Positions 1 to 8,628 of a stretch of 64,000 nucleotides of DNA are shown in pieces. Origin of the DNA: Acidobacteriota bacterium. Its GTDB lineage: Bacteria > Acidobacteriota > Terriglobia > Bryobacterales > Bryobacteraceae. How positions within the stretch are numbered: the first letter of the stretch is position 1; the number at the start of each line of letters is the position of its first letter. The notes under the pieces were generated by a model. It was given only the letters and a program-made list of their open reading frames with translations. It searched no databases and had not been told where the DNA came from. Location of the stretch: positions 124,001 to 188,000 of the forward strand of contig JACPNQ010000034.1 in NCBI GenBank assembly GCA_016185425.1, read 5' to 3'. Position numbers and translations under genes: made by a program.

Positions 1-2
1 GC

Positions 3-1886
3 CTGCTCCTCAAGAAGCCCTCGTACACGGTCCCTCATGGCGGCGGCAAACTCTTCAACGAAAACTCCGCTGACTACCAGACCCTGCTCACCTGGATCGC
101 CAACGGCGCGCCCCGCGACCCTAAGACCGAACGCCAGATGGTAAGTCTCCACGTCGTCCCCGAAATGGCCTCGCTTATCGGCCCCGGCGCCAAACGCAAA
201 CTCCTTGTCACCGCTCGCTTTGATGATGGCTCTGAGGCCGACGTATCCAACATCGTCAAATACTCCTCGAATGACGACACGATAGCTTCCGTCAGTCTCT
301 CCGGCACCGTCACCGCCGCCCGCGGCGGTGAGACTGCCGTCGTCGTACGCGGCCCCGGTGTCACTGCGGCTGCTCGCATCGCCGTCATCCCTAGCCCGCA
401 AAAAATCGCGGTCCTCCCCGTCGGGAATTTCATCGACGAGCACATCAACACCAAACTCCAGCGCCTCTCCATCGCCCCATCCGAACTGTGCGACGACGCC
501 ACCTTCCTCCGCCGCGCCCACCTCGACATCATTGGCCTCATTCCCACCGCCGCCGAGGCTCGCGTCTTCCTCGCATCCACGGATCCCAGCAAACGCGCCA
601 AGCTCGTCGACTCCCTTCTCACCCGCCCCGAATACGCCGACTACTGGGCGCTCTATTGGGGCGATCACCTCGATAACACCAAGCAACTCCTCTACAACAA
701 GGGCCCGTACTCCTTCACCCGCTGGCTCACCGCGCAGTTCGAAAAGAACGTCCCCTACGACCAGTTCGTGCGCAACCTCCTCGTCTCCAGTGGCAACATG
801 TACGATCACCCCGCCACCAACTACTACCCGCTGATGAAGAAGGAGCTCGACCTCGCCGAAAAAACCAGCCAGCTCTTCCTCGGCATCTCCATCGGCTGCG
901 CACGCTGCCACAACCATCCGCTCGAAAAATGGAAACAGGATGACTTCAACGGTATGGCCGCGTTCTTCTCGCAGGTCCGCTACAAAGGCGGTGGCCCCCG
1001 CAACAACGAGCGTGCTCTCTACGTCGACTTCGATCGCCAGTTCCAGAATCCCGACAGCAAGAAGGCCTTCCTGCCCAAACCTCTTGACGGCCCCTACATG
1101 CCGTCCCAAGGCCTGACCGATCGTCGCGAGCTCCTCGCCAACTGGATCACCGCGAAAGGCAATCGGTGGTTCGCCCGCGCCATCGCCAACCGCATGTGGC
1201 GCAACTTCATGGGCCGCGGCTTCGTCGAGCCCATCGACGATTTCCGCATCACCAACCCGCCCACCAACGAACCCCTCCTCGCCGCTCTCGCGCAGGACTT
1301 CGCCGATCACAACTTCGACCTTCACCACCTCATCCGCCGTATTACGTCATCGTCCGCCTACCAGCTCTCCAGCGTGCCCAACAAGTCCAACAAACAGGAC
1401 ACCATGGCGTACTCGCGCTATTACCCCAAGCGCCTCTCCGCCGAGCCGCTCCTCGATTCCCTCTCCCTCGCCGCCGCCAGCCCCGAACACTTCCAATCCA
1501 TGTACCCCGGCACCCGCGCCACCCAACTCCCAGAGCCGGAAATCGAAAGCTACTTTCTCGAAGTCTTCGACCGGCCCAGCCGCCAGCTCGTCTGTGAGCG
1601 CAAGAATACACCGACGCTCAATCAGGCGCTCCACATGATCGGCGGCGACACCGCCCACCGCAAGGCCAGCGACCCCCGCGGTTTCATCGCGAAAAATCTA
1701 ACCGTCATCCCCGACGACAACAAGATGATCGAAGAGCTCTACCTTCGCGCCCTCGCCCGCTTCCCCGATGCCGAAGAGCGTGCCAACGCCGCCAACGCCG
1801 TTCGCGCCGCCAAAAGCCGCCAGCAGGGTTTCGAAGACGTGCTATGGGCCCTTCTGAACACGAAAGAATTCCTCTACAATCACTAG
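3..1886 (+). CDS. DUF1549/DUF1553 domain protein (planctomycete-type cytochrome-associated), 5' partial
   Basis: The frame is open to the left edge, so the start lies outside the window; an internal ATG at 138 is not the true start. The first ~45 codons (HGGGKLF, LLTWIANGAP) look like the end of a PSCyt1 cytochrome-like domain. A Big-2-like Ig fold follows (from VSLHVVPE to about GPGVTA), then DUF1549 (FIDEHINTKL onward) and DUF1553 towards the C-terminus. A CARCHNHPLEKW stretch contains a CxxCH motif that could bind heme. In this family the protein is exported and is almost always paired with a DUF1501 protein, as here 15 nt downstream. The biochemical role is unknown; links to polymer degradation in Planctomycetes and Acidobacteria are inferred from context only. 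Confidence 0.9.
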   Translation: MLLKKPSYTVPHGGGKLFNENSADYQTLLTWIANGAPRDPKTERQMVSLHVVPEMASLIGPGAKRKLLVTARFDDGSEADVSNIVKYSSNDDTIASVSLSGTVTAARGGETAVVVRGPGVTAAARIAVIPSPQKIAVLPVGNFIDEHINTKLQRLSIAPSELCDDATFLRRAHLDIIGLIPTAAEARVFLASTDPSKRAKLVDSLLTRPEYADYWALYWGDHLDNTKQLLYNKGPYSFTRWLTAQFEKNVPYDQFVRNLLVSSGNMYDHPATNYYPLMKKELDLAEKTSQLFLGISIGCARCHNHPLEKWKQDDFNGMAAFFSQVRYKGGGPRNNERALYVDFDRQFQNPDSKKAFLPKPLDGPYMPSQGLTDRRELLANWITAKGNRWFARAIANRMWRNFMGRGFVEPIDDFRITNPPTNEPLLAALAQDFADHNFDLHHLIRRITSSSAYQLSSVPNKSNKQDTMAYSRYYPKRLSAEPLLDSLSLAAASPEHFQSMYPGTRATQLPEPEIESYFLEVFDRPSRQLVCERKNTPTLNQALHMIGGDTAHRKASDPRGFIAKNLTVIPDDNKMIEELYLRALARFPDAEERANAANAVRAAKSRQQGFEDVLWALLNTKEFLYNH

Positions 1887-1901
1887 CAGCCGGAGAACCA
1901 T

Positions 1902-3173
1902 ATGGAAATCACCAACCGCACCGATCTGTTTGGCCGCCGTGACTTCCTCCGTATCGGGTCGCTCGGCCTCGGCGCCATGCATGTAGGCGCAGCCACAACG
2001 AAGAAGGAATTGAGTTGCATTCTCCTCTGGCAAAGCGGCGGCTCGCCTCACCTCGACACGTTCGACATGAAGCCCAACGCGCCGAAAGACATCCGCGGCG
2101 AGTTCAACGAAATCTCTTCCAACGTTCCCGGCATCCGTGTCTGTGAGCATCTCCCCAACACCGCGAAAATCATGGACAAGGTCACCGTTCTCCGCTCCAT
2201 GAAGTCCAAGGAGAACAACCACGAGCGCGCCATCAACTACCTGCTCACCGGCTACCTGCCGCTCCCCACTCTCGAATTCGCTTCTATCGGCAGCGTTATC
2301 TCCAAGCTGAAAGGCCCGCGCAACGGAATGCCGCCTTACGTCGCCGTGCCCAATACCTTCCCCAGCTACGGCGCAGGCTTCCTCGGCGGCGAGTTCAACC
2401 CCTTCATCTCCGGCGACCCCAACGTCACCGGGTACCGCCAGCGCGATCTCACACTTCCCGTCGATGTCGATTGGGATCGCCTATCCTCCCGTTCCCACCT
2501 GGTCAAACAGATGGACGCCAAGTTCCGCAGCATCGAGGCCAGCCCCGACTTCGCCGCCCTCGATGAGTTCTCGAAGAAGGCCTACAGTCTGATCCAATCC
2601 CCCGCCGCCAAGAAAGCATTCGACGTAGGCGCCGAGCAAGACGCTCTTCGGGAACGCTACGGCCGCACCCCCGTAGGTCAAGGTGCGTTACTCGCTCGCC
2701 GCTTAGTCGAATCCGGTGTCCGTTTCGTCACCGTGGCGAAGGGGTGGCTCAACTACGACACGCACGGCGACAACTTCAACATCTGCAAGAAGGCACTGCT
2801 CCCCGAATTCGACAAAGCGTTCGCCGGCCTGGTCGCTGACCTCCACGAGCGCGGCATGTTGGACACGACGCTCGTAATCGGAATGGGCGAATTCGGCCGT
2901 ACGCCAAAGATTAACGACGGTGCCGGCCGCGACCATCATTGCAAGGCATGGTCGGTAGTATTCGCCGGCGGGGGCACACAAGGAGGAAGGATACTCGGCG
3001 CGACGGACGCCACAGCCACGGAAGTGACGGACTTCCCGGTCGAACCCGAAGACCTGATGTACACGCTGTACACACAATTCGGAATCGACCCCGCCCACGA
3101 ATTCCAAACCCCAATCGGCCGTCCCGTCAAAGTCGCCAACGGCGGCAAACTAATCCCCGGCCTGTTCGCCTAA
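1902..3173 (+). CDS. DUF1501 domain-containing protein (Tat-exported)
   Basis: A 423-residue protein starting at ATG 1902, 15 nt after the DUF1549/1553 gene, so the two are very likely co-transcribed. Residues 12-20 (RRDFLRIGS) form a twin-arginine signal, predicting folded export. The body matches DUF1501, a relative of the alkaline-phosphatase/sulfatase fold: LLWQSGGSPHLDTFDMKP near the N-terminus, VAKGWLNYDTHGDNF in the middle, and the conserved GMGEFGRTPKIN and GRDHH near the C-terminus. The last two are typical of the family's putative metal site. Substrate is unknown. The product is expected to work with the upstream partner outside the cytoplasm. Confidence 0.92.
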   Translation: MEITNRTDLFGRRDFLRIGSLGLGAMHVGAATTKKELSCILLWQSGGSPHLDTFDMKPNAPKDIRGEFNEISSNVPGIRVCEHLPNTAKIMDKVTVLRSMKSKENNHERAINYLLTGYLPLPTLEFASIGSVISKLKGPRNGMPPYVAVPNTFPSYGAGFLGGEFNPFISGDPNVTGYRQRDLTLPVDVDWDRLSSRSHLVKQMDAKFRSIEASPDFAALDEFSKKAYSLIQSPAAKKAFDVGAEQDALRERYGRTPVGQGALLARRLVESGVRFVTVAKGWLNYDTHGDNFNICKKALLPEFDKAFAGLVADLHERGMLDTTLVIGMGEFGRTPKINDGAGRDHHCKAWSVVFAGGGTQGGRILGATDATATEVTDFPVEPEDLMYTLYTQFGIDPAHEFQTPIGRPVKVANGGKLIPGLFA

Positions 3174-3183
3174 AACCGTGTCA
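3172..3183 (+). repeat. 12-nt sequence shared by two gene 3' ends (copy 1)
   Basis: AAAACCGTGTCA overlaps the last base of the DUF1501 stop codon. The identical 12 nt recur at 5661-5672 right after the ADOP permease stop. This copy lacks the inverted arm that the second copy has, so it cannot form the same hairpin. It may be a dispersed REP-like remnant. Confidence 0.4.
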
Positions 3184-3219
3184 AAGACCAATTTAATCCA
3201 ACCTTAATCTTTCCCCGTC

Positions 3220-5661
3220 TTGCCCCTACAAGACCTCCTTCTCGCCGTCCGCACCCTCAAGCGCAGTCCCATCTTCGCGCTGACCGTCATCGCCACCCTC
3301 GCTCTCGCAATCGGCGCCAACACCGCCATTTTCTCCCTCGTCAACCACTACTTGCTGCAGCCTCTGCCCTACCCGGATGCGGACAAACTCGTCCAATTCT
3401 GGTTCACCACTCCCGGTGGAGCCGGTCTGACTCTCTCAGTCCCCGACATCTCCGCCCTCTCTTCCGAAACCGGCGTATTTCAAGATGTCGCTGCCTACGA
3501 TTTCAGCGGCCCGGGCGTAAGCGTCACGGGCGGCGGAGAACCCGAGCAAGTGAAGGCGATCCACGTCTCCGAGTCATATTTCCGGCTCCTCGGCGCCCCT
3601 TTCCACTCCGGCCGGCCATTCATGTCCGATGAAGATAAACCCAACGGCCCCCGCGCCGCCATACTCAGTTATGATCTTTGGCAACGCCGCTTCACCGCCG
3701 CATCCAACGTCCTTGGAAAGTCGATTTCTCTCGGCCATGAGTCGTACACGATCGTCGGCATCGCCGGAGCCGGCTTCCGCTCGAACCCTCCCGCGCAAAT
3801 CTGGCTGCCTCTACAAGCCGACCCCGCCAGTACCAGCCACGCACACTATCTCCGCGCGATCGGCCGCCTCCGCCCGGGCGTGACAATTGAGCAGGCCAAC
3901 GCCCGGCTCCGCTTGACGTTCGCTGCCTTCCTGCGCCGCTTTCCGCTCATCAATCCGCAGGCCGGATTCCTCGCCAAGCCGCTGCGGGAGACGCAGGCCG
4001 GAGATGTTCGAACAGCTCTGGTCATTCTTCTCTTCACGGTTGGCTTCCTGCTCCTCATCGCCTGCTCGAACATCGCGAATCTCTTGCTCGCGCGCGCAAC
4101 TTCCCGTACCCACGAAATCGCTGTGCGTGTCGCGCTCGGCGCCACGCGCAAACGGATCCTCTCGCAACTACTCACTGAATGCGGCTCGTTGGCCATGATC
4201 GGTGGTATCCTCGGCCTCGCTTTTGGGCAGATGTGCTTGCGTTTGCTGCTGACTCTCAACCCGGAAGCCATTCCCGGCGCGGGTGAATTCGCTACCCTCT
4301 CGTTGGACTGGCGCGTTCTCCTCTTCACAGGTCTGACCTCTCTCTTCGCAACCATGATGTGCGGCTTGTTCCCGGCATGCAAAGCCGCGGAAATCGATCT
4401 TGCCGGAGCCATGCAATCCGGTGGCGCGCGCACCGGAGCAAGCCGCTCCGCCGCAAGGGCAAGCTCTCTCCTGGTCGTCGTTGAGGTGGCCTTGGCCGTC
4501 ATCCTCATCGCCGGCGCCGCGCTAATGCTTCGCTCCTTCGCCGCCCTGCGCCAGGTGCAATCGGGGCTCGACACATCGCGGGTTCTGACGCTGCAGATGT
4601 CTTTACAAGGAACACGCTTCCGCGATACTGCGGCGGTAGCGAATCTTGTCGATTCATCGGTCGAAAAGATGCAGACCATTCCCGGCGTAATCGCCGCCGC
4701 CAGCTCTTGGACTCTCCCTGTGGAACTGGCCTTCGGCTCCAGCTTCATCATCGAAGGCAGGCCGCTCGGTGTCGATCGCGTGCACGGCCCCGCTTTAATG
4801 CGGCCTGTTTCTTCCAACTACACCGCGGTCTTCGGCGTACCCTTGCTGCGCGGCCGGTTCTTCACGGCGCGCGATACCGCCAGGTCCGCTAGCGTCGCCG
4901 TAATCAGCGACGCGATGGCGAGGAAGTACTGGCCGGGCCGCAATCCAATCGGCGAGCGGATCACGATCGACAAGTATCTCGGACCCGATTTCTTCGCCCC
5001 GCCCCGTGAGATCGTCGGAATCGCGGGCGACGTGCACGACACGGGCCTCAACAAAGAGCCGTCCCCGTTGGTCTATATTCCTCAGTCCCAGGTGCCGAAC
5101 GGAATGACCCGTATCGATATCGGCGTTTTGCCGATCGTCTGGGCTGTCAAAACGGCTGCCGAACCCTACTCGTTTTCACCTGCGATCCAGCGGGAACTCC
5201 GCGCCGCAAGCGGCGGTCTCGCCGCATGGCGGGTTCGCTCCATGGAGGACGTCGTCAAAGAATCCACCGCGCGGAGCGACTTCACAACCATTCTCCTTGC
5301 CGCGTTCGCGATGATTGCTTTGTTGCTCGCGGTAGTCGGCGTCTATGGACTCATCTCTTACACCGTCCAGCAGCGGACGCGCGAGCTTGCCATCCGCATA
5401 GCCCTCGGGGCCACTCCGGGTCAGGTTCGTCGAATAAACCTTTGGCAAGGTCTTCGTCTAACCGGGCTCGGTGTGGTCCTTGGCGCCGCTGGCAGCATCG
5501 CGCTCGCCCGATTCATGGAGACGCTGGTATACGGCGTCCAGCCGCTCGATCCGATGGCCATCGGCTCCTCTTGCGCCATCGCCGTTCTCGCCGCCCTTCT
5601 CGCGGCATATCTCCCGGCCCGCCGCGTCGCACGCCTCGATCCCCTCGTCCTCCTCCGCTAA
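3220..5661 (+). CDS. ADOP-type ABC permease (MacB/FtsX duplicated)
   Basis: An 813-residue membrane protein starting at TTG 3220. It has the acidobacterial duplicated orphan permease layout: a MacB_PCD ectodomain and FtsX domain, both repeated. The first transmembrane helix is near residues 18-41 and a second cluster near 267-290 (FLLLIACSNIANLLLARA). The second half begins near 415 with another helix, and the last FtsX domain carries RTRELAIRIALGATPGQV. VALGATRKRIL in the first half is the matching FtsX signature. No ATPase gene is adjacent, as is usual for these 'orphan' permeases, and no PadR regulator is seen nearby. Substrate unknown. The TTG start gives MPLQDLLLAVRTLKRSP, the typical beginning of the family. 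Confidence 0.9.
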   Translation: MPLQDLLLAVRTLKRSPIFALTVIATLALAIGANTAIFSLVNHYLLQPLPYPDADKLVQFWFTTPGGAGLTLSVPDISALSSETGVFQDVAAYDFSGPGVSVTGGGEPEQVKAIHVSESYFRLLGAPFHSGRPFMSDEDKPNGPRAAILSYDLWQRRFTAASNVLGKSISLGHESYTIVGIAGAGFRSNPPAQIWLPLQADPASTSHAHYLRAIGRLRPGVTIEQANARLRLTFAAFLRRFPLINPQAGFLAKPLRETQAGDVRTALVILLFTVGFLLLIACSNIANLLLARATSRTHEIAVRVALGATRKRILSQLLTECGSLAMIGGILGLAFGQMCLRLLLTLNPEAIPGAGEFATLSLDWRVLLFTGLTSLFATMMCGLFPACKAAEIDLAGAMQSGGARTGASRSAARASSLLVVVEVALAVILIAGAALMLRSFAALRQVQSGLDTSRVLTLQMSLQGTRFRDTAAVANLVDSSVEKMQTIPGVIAAASSWTLPVELAFGSSFIIEGRPLGVDRVHGPALMRPVSSNYTAVFGVPLLRGRFFTARDTARSASVAVISDAMARKYWPGRNPIGERITIDKYLGPDFFAPPREIVGIAGDVHDTGLNKEPSPLVYIPQSQVPNGMTRIDIGVLPIVWAVKTAAEPYSFSPAIQRELRAASGGLAAWRVRSMEDVVKESTARSDFTTILLAAFAMIALLLAVVGVYGLISYTVQQRTRELAIRIALGATPGQVRRINLWQGLRLTGLGVVLGAAGSIALARFMETLVYGVQPLDPMAIGSSCAIAVLAALLAAYLPARRVARLDPLVLLR

Positions 5662-5684
5662 AAACCGTGTCAGGCACCGGTTTT
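5661..5684 (+). terminator. Possible hairpin after the ADOP gene (copy 2 of the shared sequence)
   Basis: AAAACCG (5661-5667) and CGGTTTT (5678-5684) form a perfect 7-bp stem around a 10-nt loop directly after the stop codon, ending in a short T run. It may act as a terminator, or be a REP-like hairpin, since the left half repeats at 3172. Confidence 0.45.
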
Positions 5685-5685
5685 C

Positions 5686-5949
5686 TTACCCAATCACCAC
5701 CAGTTCCTCGCCCGCATACCGCAATGGCCACGCCCATCAACGCGCGATCAAACGGATCCGAGTGATGTGGCGCAAGTTGCCGGATCGCCGCCATCCAGAT
5801 TCCCGCGCATACTCTTGATCGTCGCCTCCCAATAGGAAATAACGCTCATGTACGCCGGACCCGTCTCTATTGCTTTCCGAATCGGCCGGGACACTCGCTC
5901 CGGCGACGAACCAGCCAGGCCACGTTCCTGTCTCGCAGATAACCGGTCA
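5686..5949 (-). pseudogene. Degraded PIN-domain toxin (VapC-like) next to the Phd antitoxin
   Basis: Reading the minus strand just after the antitoxin stop gives pieces of one PIN-domain toxin in different frames. An N-terminal piece TGYLRDRNVAWL (about 5915-5950) corresponds to the family's TGYLLDTN start. A middle piece RPIRKAIETGPAYMSVISYW (about 5829-5888) is in a second frame. A C-terminal piece HHSDPFDRALMGVAIA (about 5715-5765) is in the first frame again, and the final EELVVIG plus stop (5686-5688) is in a third. The whole remnant is only ~88 codons against ~125-130 for intact members, so an internal deletion has occurred as well as frameshifts. It cannot encode an active nuclease. 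Confidence 0.75.
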
Positions 5950-6177
5950 GAATTGGCTTTTCAGAAACTGATCTTCCGTGATCGGTGCGTCCCAACCCGG
6001 CTTCAAGTGAATCCTTCCCTGCAACGCTCCCCACCGCACCTTGCCCGACGGCTGCGGAGCCGGAGTCAACTGCGCCACGGCCTTTCCGTTCCGGGTGATG
6101 ATGACCTCCTCGCCATCCTCCATCGCCCGGATCAACTGGGAGAGCCTATTCTTCGCCCCTGCAACCGATATCCGCAT
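5947..6177 (-). CDS. Type II antitoxin, Phd/YefM family
   Basis: A 76-residue protein starting MRISVAGAKNRLSQLIRAME. This is the typical Phd/YefM N-terminal DNA-binding fold, with the conserved VIITRNGKAVAQLTP hairpin at about residues 25-40. The C-terminal tail (WGALQGRIHLKPGWD) is the flexible toxin-wrapping segment seen in PIN-toxin partners. The gene is full length and uninterrupted. Its toxin partner, which would begin at the antitoxin stop codon on the same strand, is broken. Antitoxins of this family usually repress their own promoter. Here the protein may persist as an orphan regulator or as an anti-addiction remnant. Confidence 0.88.
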   Translation of the reverse strand: MRISVAGAKNRLSQLIRAMEDGEEVIITRNGKAVAQLTPAPQPSGKVRWGALQGRIHLKPGWDAPITEDQFLKSQF

Positions 6178-6186
6178 GTCTAGCTA

Positions 6187-7014
6187 TCACACATTACAAC
6201 TCGCTACCGCCTCATCCAACGCCTCTCTCCACCCCTTCACCTTCGGCGTATATTCATGCGAAATATACCCTTTGTACCCTAGATCCGCGATCGCCTTCGC
6301 GATCCCCTTATAATTCAACTCCTGATCCGCGCCCAGCTCATTCCGCCCCGGAACTCCCGCTGTATGAAAATGCCCGAGCCACTGAAAGTTATCCCGAATC
6401 GTCCGAATAACATCTCCCTCCATAATCTGCATGTGGTAAATGTCATACAGCAATTTCACTCGCGGCGACGCCACCCGCTTACAAACCTCCACCCCCCACA
6501 CCGTTCGGTCGCATTGATAATCGGGGTGATTCACCTTGCTGTTCAATAGCTCCAGGCACATCGTCACGCCCTTATCCTCGGCGTGTTTCTTTAACTCATT
6601 CAAGCAAGCGACCGTGTTGTCCATCCCCTCCGCGTCGCTCTTCCCCCGCCGGTTCCCCGACAAAATAATCAAATTCGGCGCTCCCGCCGCCGCCGAGACA
6701 TCGATCAACTCATGCGTCCTCGCAATGATTTCCTTGTGCAGGCTCTTATCGTTCACCCCGTCGGTTAGCTTTGACGAACCCGGCACCATCGACGGCACAA
6801 TCCCATACTTCTTCATCACCGGAAACTTGTCCGGCCCCTGTAAGTCGTATCCCGTCAGCCCCAACTCGGCCAGCGCGCGGCACTGCGCCTCAAAGTCCAG
6901 ATTTGATCCCCGGAACACCCCTCCGCACACGCCCTGTTTCAACCGTCCGTGGGATGGCGCCGCCGCCAGCAACGAAGCGGCCGCCGGACTCGCAAGAAAA
7001 GCTCTCCGTTTCAT
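6187..7014 (-). CDS. Hydroxypyruvate isomerase-like TIM-barrel protein (Tat-type leader)
   Basis: A 275-residue protein starting at ATG 7014 (MKRRAFLASPAAASLLAAAP), whose RR and hydrophobic stretch give a Tat/Sec leader. A longer frame begins at 7131 but would hide that leader, so I prefer 7014. The body is a xylose-isomerase-like TIM barrel: LTGYDLQGPDKFP, NLIILSGNRRGK, CLELLNSKVNHPDYQCD, KLLYDIYHMQIMEGD, LGHFHTAGVPGRNELG and YISHEYTPK match the hydroxypyruvate isomerase (Hyi) pattern. The conserved Glu/Asp/His residues for metal and substrate binding are visible in those stretches. Related Tat-exported proteins are abundant in Acidobacteria and Planctomycetes. The exact sugar or keto-acid substrate is unknown. 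Confidence 0.88.
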   Translation of the reverse strand: MKRRAFLASPAAASLLAAAPSHGRLKQGVCGGVFRGSNLDFEAQCRALAELGLTGYDLQGPDKFPVMKKYGIVPSMVPGSSKLTDGVNDKSLHKEIIARTHELIDVSAAAGAPNLIILSGNRRGKSDAEGMDNTVACLNELKKHAEDKGVTMCLELLNSKVNHPDYQCDRTVWGVEVCKRVASPRVKLLYDIYHMQIMEGDVIRTIRDNFQWLGHFHTAGVPGRNELGADQELNYKGIAKAIADLGYKGYISHEYTPKVKGWREALDEAVASCNV

Positions 7015-7039
7015 GCGCACGATAATATCAGGTAACGAA

Positions 7040-7291
7040 ATGGGATTCGCTGTCTGGATGACAAACGACGAAGCATGGGCCCAAGGCACCCACGAATACC
7101 GCCCCATGGGGTGCGCCGTAATCGCTCGCAACGGCCAATTCCGCGCGCCCGACTTCAGCCGCTACCGCCGTTCCCCTGACCGCCGCTCTCTCCACTTCAT
7201 TGGCCTCTTCGGCTCCCTCGAAGAAGTCAACGTTTTCCTGCGCCGATCGAAGCCACGCGCGCCCGACATCCGGACCCCGGCAATCCTCTGA
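7040..7291 (+). CDS. Small hypothetical protein
   Basis: An 83-codon frame from ATG 7040 (or ATG 7058) with GC-rich third positions like its neighbours, divergent from the TIM-barrel gene. The translation (MTNDEAWAQGTHEYRPMG, then LHFIGLFGSLEEVNVFLRR) looks protein-like, with no signal peptide or membrane segment. I do not recognise a family. It is short and could be spurious. Confidence 0.4.
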   Translation: MGFAVWMTNDEAWAQGTHEYRPMGCAVIARNGQFRAPDFSRYRRSPDRRSLHFIGLFGSLEEVNVFLRRSKPRAPDIRTPAIL

Positions 7292-7295
7292 AAAG

Positions 7296-7354
7296 AACCG
7301 GGAAGAAACCGCGGAACAAACCAAGGTTCAAACCAGGGAACGAACCAATGGCGA
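7296..7354 (+). repeat. Degenerate 12-nt tandem repeat
   Basis: AACC occurs at 7296, 7307, 7319, 7331 and 7343, i.e. with spacing 11, 12, 12, 12. The bases between follow a loose pattern close to (A/G)GGGAAC(A/G). The block lies 4 nt after the small hypothetical gene and about 190 nt upstream of the next gene. Function unknown; a protein-binding array is possible. Confidence 0.5.
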
Positions 7355-7543
7355 GCTATGCCAAAACACTGGCTCGATACATAAACGGCTTAGGGCAGTC
7401 ACACAACTCGAAAATAACTTTTCAGAGTCGGTAAACCTGCCATAAATCAATCACTTGCAGTCGACCCTGCCTCCCACGCCACAAAAACCAACAAGCCGTT
7501 TTCCGCCTCCGGGTTGTTAGACTCGGGGCGCAAAGTGACATCT

Positions 7544-8617
7544 ATGAATTCCGACATTTTTTCGGCCCCGAAAATCCATTTTCACTGGGTCCGGGAGACG
7601 CCCTCGCGCGGCCTCGAAATGCCTGTCTCTCAAACCCTGACTTCGCTGGAAACGCTGCCCCCGTGTGTCCAAAAAGCCGTCCTCGCCACAGGTCTTGCCG
7701 AAGTGGAGGTGCACCTGCCGCCATACCTCGCCGTGACGGACGAAACCTGCGAGCAGTGGCTCGACTCCCTGCGGTTCCGCCAGGACGCCGTCGGCCGCGT
7801 TAACGCCGTCAGCTCCAACGATCCCGACCCCCTCACGTCCATGGCTTTCCATCAGGCAGTCGTGCTCGCCCTCCGCGCCATTGGCGGTGGCACAACACCG
7901 CTCACTCTCGTCGCCGAGACACCCGCGTCGCCCGTCCTGCCAAGGCAGCTTCCCAAGCGCCATGTCTGCAGTCCACGCGGAGCACTCGCCGGCGCCCCTG
8001 GCGAACGTTCCAAGCACTACGCCTATATCTACCGCCATGTCTCCATCGCGCTGCAAAACGCTCTCCGCGAAGCGCTGCCCGGTGCCAATCTTCCTACGGT
8101 AGATGCGCTTGCCGACATTCCCCAAGCCCACTCTCTGCTCGCTTGGGGATCGGCGGCTCCCGTCGTTGGCCGCCACGTCGACCAGCTTGCGGTCGACGTC
8201 CTCGATCGCCAGTTGATCAAACGAGCCTGCGTCGGCATGGACGAACGCTTCTACTACGCTCTCGCGGCCGTCCACGAAGTGCTCACGCGCCTCGATGCGC
8301 CGCGCGCCGTCCGCGATAACTACGATCCGGAAAACGCCGTCACCGCCCTCCAACACTGCCGCCGCTACCCGAAGGTGCTCCACCTGCTGTTCGCCAATGA
8401 GTTCCGCGTCATTCAGGCGTTCGTGCTTTTCTGCGCGAGCATTGAAAAATGGCGTGCGAAGGCTCGCGGTAATCCGGCCGTTGTCTACCGCGAAGTCCGC
8501 GAATCCTGGAAAGACGTCGAAAGCCGCCTCCGCCGCTTTTATCGCCGCCAGCCCCAGTGTGGCTTCGGCTCGCTCCTCCTGGTCGAAGCTGTTCGGATTC
8601 TGGAAGCGATAGACTAA
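7544..8617 (+). CDS. Protein of unknown function in an epimerase/methyltransferase cluster
   Basis: A 357-residue soluble-looking protein from ATG 7544; a TTG at 7514 in frame is possible but less likely. I do not recognise a family. Visible features are a helical C-terminal half rich in Arg and aromatic residues (YYALAAVHEVLTRLDAPRAV, YRRQPQCGFGSLLLVEAVR) and no signal peptide or membrane helix. It ends 11 nt before an NAD-dependent epimerase gene that overlaps a methyltransferase by 4 nt, so the three are probably one operon, perhaps for modifying a sugar or other small metabolite. A 368-codon open frame exists on the opposite strand, but the + strand has the more natural codon use. Confidence 0.7.
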   Translation: MNSDIFSAPKIHFHWVRETPSRGLEMPVSQTLTSLETLPPCVQKAVLATGLAEVEVHLPPYLAVTDETCEQWLDSLRFRQDAVGRVNAVSSNDPDPLTSMAFHQAVVLALRAIGGGTTPLTLVAETPASPVLPRQLPKRHVCSPRGALAGAPGERSKHYAYIYRHVSIALQNALREALPGANLPTVDALADIPQAHSLLAWGSAAPVVGRHVDQLAVDVLDRQLIKRACVGMDERFYYALAAVHEVLTRLDAPRAVRDNYDPENAVTALQHCRRYPKVLHLLFANEFRVIQAFVLFCASIEKWRAKARGNPAVVYREVRESWKDVESRLRRFYRRQPQCGFGSLLLVEAVRILEAID

Positions 8618-8628
8618 AGGCACCTGCT

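Noticed and set aside
7517-8623. 368-codon open frame on the minus strand opposite the unknown protein gene
   Set aside because: GC-rich DNA gives long antisense frames; codon use and position relative to the epimerase operon favour the + strand frame.
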